A program made the position numbers and the translations under genes. From NCBI RefSeq assembly GCF_029633865.1, contig NC_079213.1:107347343-107411342 (forward strand): DNA of 64,000 bases, given 5' to 3'. Positions 58,450 through 64,000 of the stretch are shown here, in pieces. The notes beneath the pieces were generated by a model. That model had not been told where the DNA came from, did not search any database, and saw only the letters and a program-made list of their open reading frames with translations. Origin of the DNA: Lampris incognitus (lineage: Eukaryota; Chordata; Actinopteri; Lampriformes; Lampridae). Numbering within the stretch: position 1 is the first letter of the stretch; each line of letters opens with the position of its first letter.

Positions 58450-58849
58450 ATGTTCAGATTGATGGGCGTTACAGCGCACGTGTCATTGCATCTATAATTA
58501 CGAAGTAGGTGGTTTTTTAACTACCTACCCTGTATGTAGAACAATTAGAAGTAAGGCCAGTTTTGCATCAGTGGACCTCAACTAATTTCCCAAGACAGGA
58601 CGACTCTCGTGGCCACGGCTGTTTCCCGTAAGGCTATTGCGACACTTTTCGCAATGAAGATCAGTGAGAGGAAAAAGCGAAGAGGGCTGAAGGTTTGATT
58701 TCTGGTCTGCTCACACGGAACGGACTAATGGACCTAAGTGGGGGGGGGGGGCTTGGTTGACGTGCGTTGGGCTCCCGACGGTTTATTTGCCCAGTTAACA
58801 CAGACAACGCACTAAATCAATTAGGATTATGATGATTAATATTGTGACG

Positions 58850-59007
58850 TGCATGGATAAGAAGACAGGATGGCCGCTGGCTGGCCGGCTGGCGGGTCGG
58901 AGCCTTTAGTCGAGCGGTTAGCGATGCCTCCTGCGGTGCGGGCGATACGGGTTCGCTTCCCGGCCGCGGCACTTCCTGTGGTTGCGTTGTCCCTCGAATT
59001 CGCTACA
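58850..59007 (+). mobile_element. Solo LTR with tRNA-like boxes
   Basis: Related to the LTR at 33847-33995 (gataagaagaca ... ggttcgcttcccgg ... gaattcgctaca) and ending with the same 12 bp. It contains A-box-like tttagtcgagcggttagcg and B-box-like acgggttcgcttccc. No primer-binding site or internal region follows, so it is a solo LTR fossil. No clear target duplication. Confidence 0.6.
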
Positions 59008-59358
59008 ATGTTAACAATCAATCATAGTGCATCACTAATCGTGTATTACTATGGTGTGCGTTAGTATTTGTTGACGTATCTTCTGTCACTCGAGCCTTGG
59101 GAAATTCACAACGTTTCCAAAAATAAATTACTTGATAACACTGGTCTACAAAAATACAGTTTTTTTTTCTCTTGCGTGGACTTTGGAAACTGTTTTTGGC
59201 CAATTTTGGGCTGCTGAATCCAAATCTGAGCTCAATTTTGCTCCATCGCGTCAAGTTTTCGTGCCGTCTGTACGCTCCTTATTCAGGATTTTACAAAAGT
59301 TGACCATCTAGTCTGGCAATCTCGATGGGGATAAAAATGACCCCTGTTCATTTCCGTA

Positions 59359-59494
59359 TGTAAACTACTAATAAGACACGTTAGCCCCCTAGCTAACGGG
59401 TCTGACCCTTTAGCCGAGCGGTTAGCGACGTCGCCTTGTGGTGCAGTACACCTCGTATCGAATCCCGCACCGGGCAAGAAAATAACCGGTTACA
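59359..59494 (+). mobile_element. Solo LTR with tRNA-like boxes
   Basis: A 136-bp copy starting tgtaaac and ending ggttaca, nearly identical along its length to 10672-10807. It carries tttagccgagcggttagcg and tatcgaatccc. A fossil without internal sequence; the flanks show no duplication. Confidence 0.6.
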
Positions 59495-60248
59495 CCAAGT
59501 AATTTCGTGCTAAGCTGAGTGTTTATTTATTCACTGTAGCCATTTTCGCATCTATCGATCTTCTAATGCAGCGGTGTTTTTTTTAATCTTCCGAGTGTAA
59601 AATTGCTGTTTTCTCAAAAAAATTATTTTTCATAGTCCAAAAACGCTGATGTGATAGGCAAAAAACTAACGCCAGATTTGGATTCAGTACCCAAAAAGTC
59701 AGCTAGAACCCGTCGAAAGACCCCACGCAAGCAACATTGTGTTGACCAGGGTAATAAACGCAAACCGAAACGCGCCAGTCGTTTAATCCTTCTGGCTTCC
59801 CGTAGACGCGTCTTAAATACGTCATTCACAGGCGACGGCCTCCTTGGATACCGCCGCGAAGACCAAGCGGTCGGTCGCTATACGGGCAGTGGTCGCCGTC
59901 CTTAACTACCGAAACGATTCGACGCCGATGTAAGCGGGTTAAACGCCAGACACTTCCTATTGCGTTTCAGGACATAAACCGCGTTGTGGTTCGTTTTGCG
60001 GCATTTCCGTAACCTAACGTAACGTAGTTAGCGTTAGGTCGGTGGAACTGCGGCGTGACAGATTTCACGTTAGCTGCTCGTCGCCTTGCACCCTCGTCAG
60101 AGGAACGTTATACCCCCCCCCTCTAAGTTATACGGTGTCTTATGTTAGGGGGACGATAACCATGCAGCCTAAAGTCTCTCACAAAGCCAGATTCAATGAA
60201 CCTGAGAGGTGACTCTTGACAAACCAGGTAACAGCTGTAAGGTTAAGC

Positions 60249-63200
60249 ATGTGGAAGCGTGGTAGCCGGAGTTCAGCTTTGGAAAGGGCTCAGGCACTGC
60301 TTGCACGGAAAGGAAGTGCCAGCGGGAATAACGGACCTGGAAACAACTCACCGGCGAAAACGGTGCGTTTCAAATATTGCAAAATGTGTTGTTGTTTTTT
60401 TCTCCTGCATTCCCGGGTCTTTTAAAGCTGTTGCTTTTTTGTGTGTGTTATTTCCGTTTAGGCTCCCTCGAATACACATGTTTCATTTCTGGACCTGAGT
60501 GACCTGTCTTCGGCCAGTGAGCATGGATACGGCACCATGGGCTCTGCTGCAGCTGGACAGGATCCACCCAAGGTAACTGATTTTGGAGGGTATTGTCAAT
60601 GGATGTAATGTGACACTAACTAGAAAACATCCTTTAAAGAGTGGCTAAACAATAGACCCATTTTAGTGAGTTTGCTGACATCTACAGGTTGAAAAACATG
60701 TAAAGGTTAAAACATTGCAGGCTGGCCTTTGGCCTCTTTTCCATGGTAGGGCCAAACAGTTCTGAGCACGAAGCAGAATGGTTCCAATGACATTTCGACC
60801 TGGACATGGTTTGGCAAGGAATGCTTACAAACCATATCCAGCATGCGGTTAGATAACTGCTCAGTGCAGCAGAGCCATTCTGGTAGGATGGCTTAATTCT
60901 GTTGGTATTCACTGATGGGTTTCACATTTACATCAAGTTTTATGACTCCCTATCTGGTCTCTTCACATCCTCTTCCAGGTCAGCTTGGTTGGTAGAAAAA
61001 GGAATAAAAATGCCCGAGAAGGTGTCATGGGTAGCGCATGTTCTCCCCGTGTCTGCGTGGGTTTTCTCTGGGTGCTCCGGTTTCCTCCCACCATCAAAAA
61101 GACATGCATGTTAGGGTTAATACTCCTGTCTGTGCCCCAGACCAAGGCAATGGAAAGAAGAACTGGGGTTGGTCCCCGGGCGCTGCAGCTGCCCACTGCT
61201 CCTATACAATAGGATGGGTTAAATACAGAGAACAAATTCATTGTAAGAATACAATTCATTGTAATACATTGAAATACAATGTCGAATAACGTGGCATTCA
61301 TTATGACTACCCTTGTACAAATTGACATCTGGTTCGACCAAAAACATTCATGATCAAGCAAAGAAAAATGAAGAAATGTTCCAACAGATAGCTGAGTCAC
61401 TGACCCACTGCATCGCTTGCTGTTGTCACTAGTTTTTATGAGGTACTTTCTAGCTCTGGTTTTAGCAGCCCGACAGATGGAAAAAGACACTGTAACTGTT
61501 CCCATGAGTCCGGAGCAGCACGGAATGTCACGATGCAACGCTGGTAACCATTCTGCCTTACCGTGGAAAAGAGGCTTTTGATTTAAGCATAGCAGGATAC
61601 ACACAGCTAATAACATAATGGATCTGTTGGATGTAGGTGTGCCCAAGAACCAGCATGGACAGTGCTATTGACAATTGTTAGTGCTGACTGTCTTGTCTGT
61701 CAATGCTGATAGGTGTACTGGTACACCCACATCCAACAGACCCATTACTAATGTTATTTCCAGCAGTGTTTATCCTGTTATGCTAACATCACAGAGTACC
61801 AAGACCAGCCTGGCATGTTTTTAAACTTTACATGGTTTTTAACCTGAAAATGTCAGGAACGTCACTAAAATGGTCTGGTGTTTCATTACTCTTTAAAGTA
61901 GGGCTGGACATAGCCTGATTAGGGACTCTGCTGGTTGTGAGTCCCAAATCGGGGCTAGGGTGGACAGTGTTATCAAGAAAGGGCCAATGTGGATGCAGGC
62001 TTTTGCCCCAACCAGGCGGTTACACTCTTGAGTCAGCTAGTCAACCAGTAGAGTCTTTGTAATGGACTTTGGTTCGTAGACGCATGTGTGACTACTTAGT
62101 TGGAACAAAAGCCTGCATCCACACCAGCCCTTTCTGGGAAAGATTGCCCACCCCTACTTTAGAAGGTGACCAGCAGAAGCTCTAAATCAGGGTTCTGACA
62201 GTATATTTGATATTAGTAAAATCTTGACATATCTGTTTTAATTTGCTATATTCATCCTAATTGAAGTGATTCAAAATCCCAAATAGCCATATTACACTTT
62301 GTTTATTAACGGTGGATCATTTTTCCTGATGTAAATCTCATGTCTGACAGTAGACATCTGCTCTTACAGCACTGCCTGACCCCTCTCCATTTTCTGCTCC
62401 TAGGAGCCGAGACCTCAGACCTCTCTCGGAGGAAGAGGGGGGAGTGGGAGCAGGTTTTTGAAGAAGGCCACACCACCTGCTACAATCAGCAGACAGTCCC
62501 CAATTGTTGGCAAGTCTGAAATGACACAGCCGACTGAACCCAGGTATGGCTTGGGTTTAGGGATACACGGGCCTAATGGTTAGCACCAGCGATAAGTAAA
62601 TACTGACCTAAAGCATCAGAGGGAACAATTGGTAAAGGGAATTCATAATTCTTATGTATAAAATAAGTAAAATATTCAAATATGCTGTTGAAACCCATTT
62701 CACAGAAAATGTTGTTTTATCCACCCCCTTGGGCAGGGACGTGTCATTTCTCCAGCGTAGCTCCCAGAATGCTGCCCTGAACAGATTGGCATTGATCAAG
62801 GAAGGCAGCAAGCAAGCTGGCACTGAGACACAAGGACAGGAAAGGGAAGGACCTAAGACTGCACGGATACTTTCCTCTGACCCGGGTGTCTCTTTCTACT
62901 CATCCCCCTCTCAGTCCTTTCAGGCTCCCATGCCCCTATTAGCCCAGTCCAACAATGATGTGAGCCTGAGGGGGAAACGTTATCTAAAGAAAAATGCAGC
63001 TGCAGCTGCTGTCAGCAGTGCTGTGCCCCCCAAAGAGCCAGAGGTCAGTGTCAAAATGTCTGCTGCTGACACCATTATGTCAAAGGGCAGGCCCAGCACT
63101 GCTACTGCTTCAGTGTCACATGCTAGTTTGGGGGCCAAACCAGTCAAAGTGGTAAGTGGTGTTAGTTTGGACAGCGATGAGGAGGACATGAGGAAGCTGT

Positions 63201-63862
63201 TGGGAGACTCTTTTGATTCAACAGAGGACAGCCTGCCAAGACCAGCCAGAGCTACGATGACGGAAGGAAAGGTAAACGTGTTTACCAACGTTCAATAACT
63301 CGCTGCCTTAACACGCCCTTTGACAAGCCATTGTCAGCCACAGAGCAAATAAAGGTGTACTTTTACTGTAAAAAAGGACATAATGATTCTTTGAAGAGTC
63401 ATAGGACTATTGCATGCTGTATCACACCAAAATCACGAATAAATTTCAGCCTTTTCTAACCAGTATTGTCTTTCTCTCTCTTGCAGTCTTTTAGCAAAAT
63501 CAAACATAACGGCTTATCCAGTCCGCCTCCGTCGGTCCATCCCATGTCATCCTCCCACAGAATGTCATCTCTGCCTCCTGGAAACGGTTCTTCCTTCCAT
63601 CCCTCCAGCCTGGCTCGGGACCATCTTAGCCCTCCTCTCTCAGTCCCGAGTGCATCTGTTGTGCTCTCTCCATCCCCTTCTCCTCCCTATGCCTCCCCTC
63701 TTCTACCAGGTAGGCCAGGCTCCCCTTCCAGCACAGGAAGCCCACCAAGCTGCCGCTCTTCAACTTCGGGACAAAGTGAGATACACTCTCTGGCAGAACT
63801 CTTCCCTGTCGCCCCTAACTCACACTACTCCCACAGTGAGAGGAGCAGAGTTTCCACCGAAG
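60249..63862 (+). CDS. c19orf44: C19orf44 homologue, 5' coding exons, partial
   Basis: Poorly characterised vertebrate protein; no function is inferred. Five plus-strand coding exons are seen: 60249-60362 (MWKRGSRSSALERAQALLAR), 60462-60572 (FLDLSDLSS), 62404-62543 (SGSRFLKKATPP), 62737-63271 and 63487-63862. The junction phases (0, 0, 2, 0, 1) are consistent and every border is AG/GT. FLKK, the helix around NAALNRLALIKEG, and SDEEDMRKLLGDSFDSTEDS match the corresponding conserved blocks of human C19orf44 (FLKRN/FLKKK, ALMKLAQLETRI, DSDEEEMKVLLGSLMDSS). Exon 5 is rich in Ser and Pro. The ATG at 60249 is preferred because no upstream ATG is in frame. The gene continues right of the window, where the conserved C-terminal region would lie. 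It is divergent from calreticulin, as in human CALR3/C19orf44. Confidence 0.88.
60725..61580. mobile_element. Non-autonomous element with inverted ends, containing a SINE
   Basis: ggcctcttttccatggtagg at the left and ccttaccgtggaaaagaggc at the right are inverted. Subterminal cagaatggttccaatgacat and its mirror near 61525-61560 extend the match. A SINE fragment (61035-61240) lies inside. In c19orf44 intron 2. Confidence 0.6.
61035..61240 (+). mobile_element. SINE fragment (family A body joined to family D tail)
   Basis: catgttctccccgtgtctgc is shared with family A, whereas gcagctgcccactgctccta followed by tacaataggatgggtt is the family D tail seen in reverse at 45465-45605. The 5' tRNA part is missing. 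Confidence 0.6.
61610..61757. mobile_element. Palindromic MITE
   Basis: Arms of about 35 bp, taataacataatggatctgt at the left and the mirror acagacccattactaatgtt at the right, with ttggatgtaggtgt against acacccacatccaa. 148 bp, non-coding. Confidence 0.6.
61898..62157. mobile_element. hAT-like MITE
   Basis: Near-terminal inverted repeats gggccaatgtggatgcaggc and gcctgcatccacaccagccc. The flanks ctttaaag and ctttagaa agree at six of eight positions, suggesting an old 8-bp target duplication. In c19orf44 intron 2. Confidence 0.55.
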
Positions 63863-64000
63863 GTGAGAGTAGAGAAGTTTTGTGTTTGTAGAAAACTGTT
63901 GTTGAAGGTACTTGGGGTAGGGAAGCGGAGGAGAGGCACCATTCAGCATTTTTACTGCTGTTCAAGATTCTAAGTAATCCTATCTCTTCTATTTATACAT

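Noticed and set aside
59651-59905. An 84-codon basic open frame upstream of c19orf44
   Set aside because: Unrecognised, no splice or domain evidence, and located in a GC-rich promoter-like stretch.

Overview
The window is vertebrate nuclear DNA, almost certainly from a ray-finned fish. Genes are split into many short exons with GT-AG introns. The repeats are typical of teleosts: L2-like, Rex3/RTE and other RTE LINEs, Tc1-like and hAT transposons, short hAT MITEs, tRNA-derived SINEs, and long CA/TA/GT microsatellites. Nothing bacterial or viral is present.

Four host genes can be read exon by exon. From left to right they are eps15l1 (minus strand, first eight coding exons, 10395 to 3220; the 3' part lies left of the window), rad23a (minus, ten coding exons, 32122 to 13637, complete), a calreticulin gene (minus, nine coding exons, 54864 to 46325, complete with signal peptide and KDEL), and a c19orf44 homologue (plus, first five coding exons, 60249 to 63862; it continues beyond the right edge). 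A tRNA-His(GTG) gene sits at 58378-58449. In human, EPS15L1, CALR3 and C19orf44 are neighbours on 19p13.11, and RAD23A and CALR are neighbours on 19p13.13, so the window combines both sets.

Layout: 1-3115, two LINE remnants inside eps15l1. 3220-10395, eps15l1 exons with MITEs in intron 1. 10400-11345, a short spacer with a solo LTR and a CA tract. 11345-32122, rad23a, whose introns hold Tc1, Rex3, two nested hAT elements, SINEs and L2 pieces. 31270-32330, the CpG-rich rad23a 5' end, next to a 93-bp palindrome. 32490-45600, a 13-kb accessory block of RTE fragments, SINEs, a short LTR element and degenerate THAP-transposase and SWIM/YqaJ-nuclease exons in a divergent, duplicated arrangement. 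45720-54864, calreticulin, with an exact ER-stress element (CCAAT-N9-CCACG) upstream. 55541-56368, a satellite with a 22-24 bp unit. 57921-58250, a 50-bp minisatellite, followed by tRNA-His and two further LTRs. 60249 onward, c19orf44.

The host genes are housekeeping in character: clathrin-linked endocytosis (eps15l1), nucleotide-excision repair and proteasome shuttling (rad23a), and ER chaperoning (calreticulin). They do not form a pathway together. The least ordinary features are short LTRs carrying tRNA-like Pol III boxes, the palindrome made from the same LTR ends, and the THAP/YqaJ transposon block.
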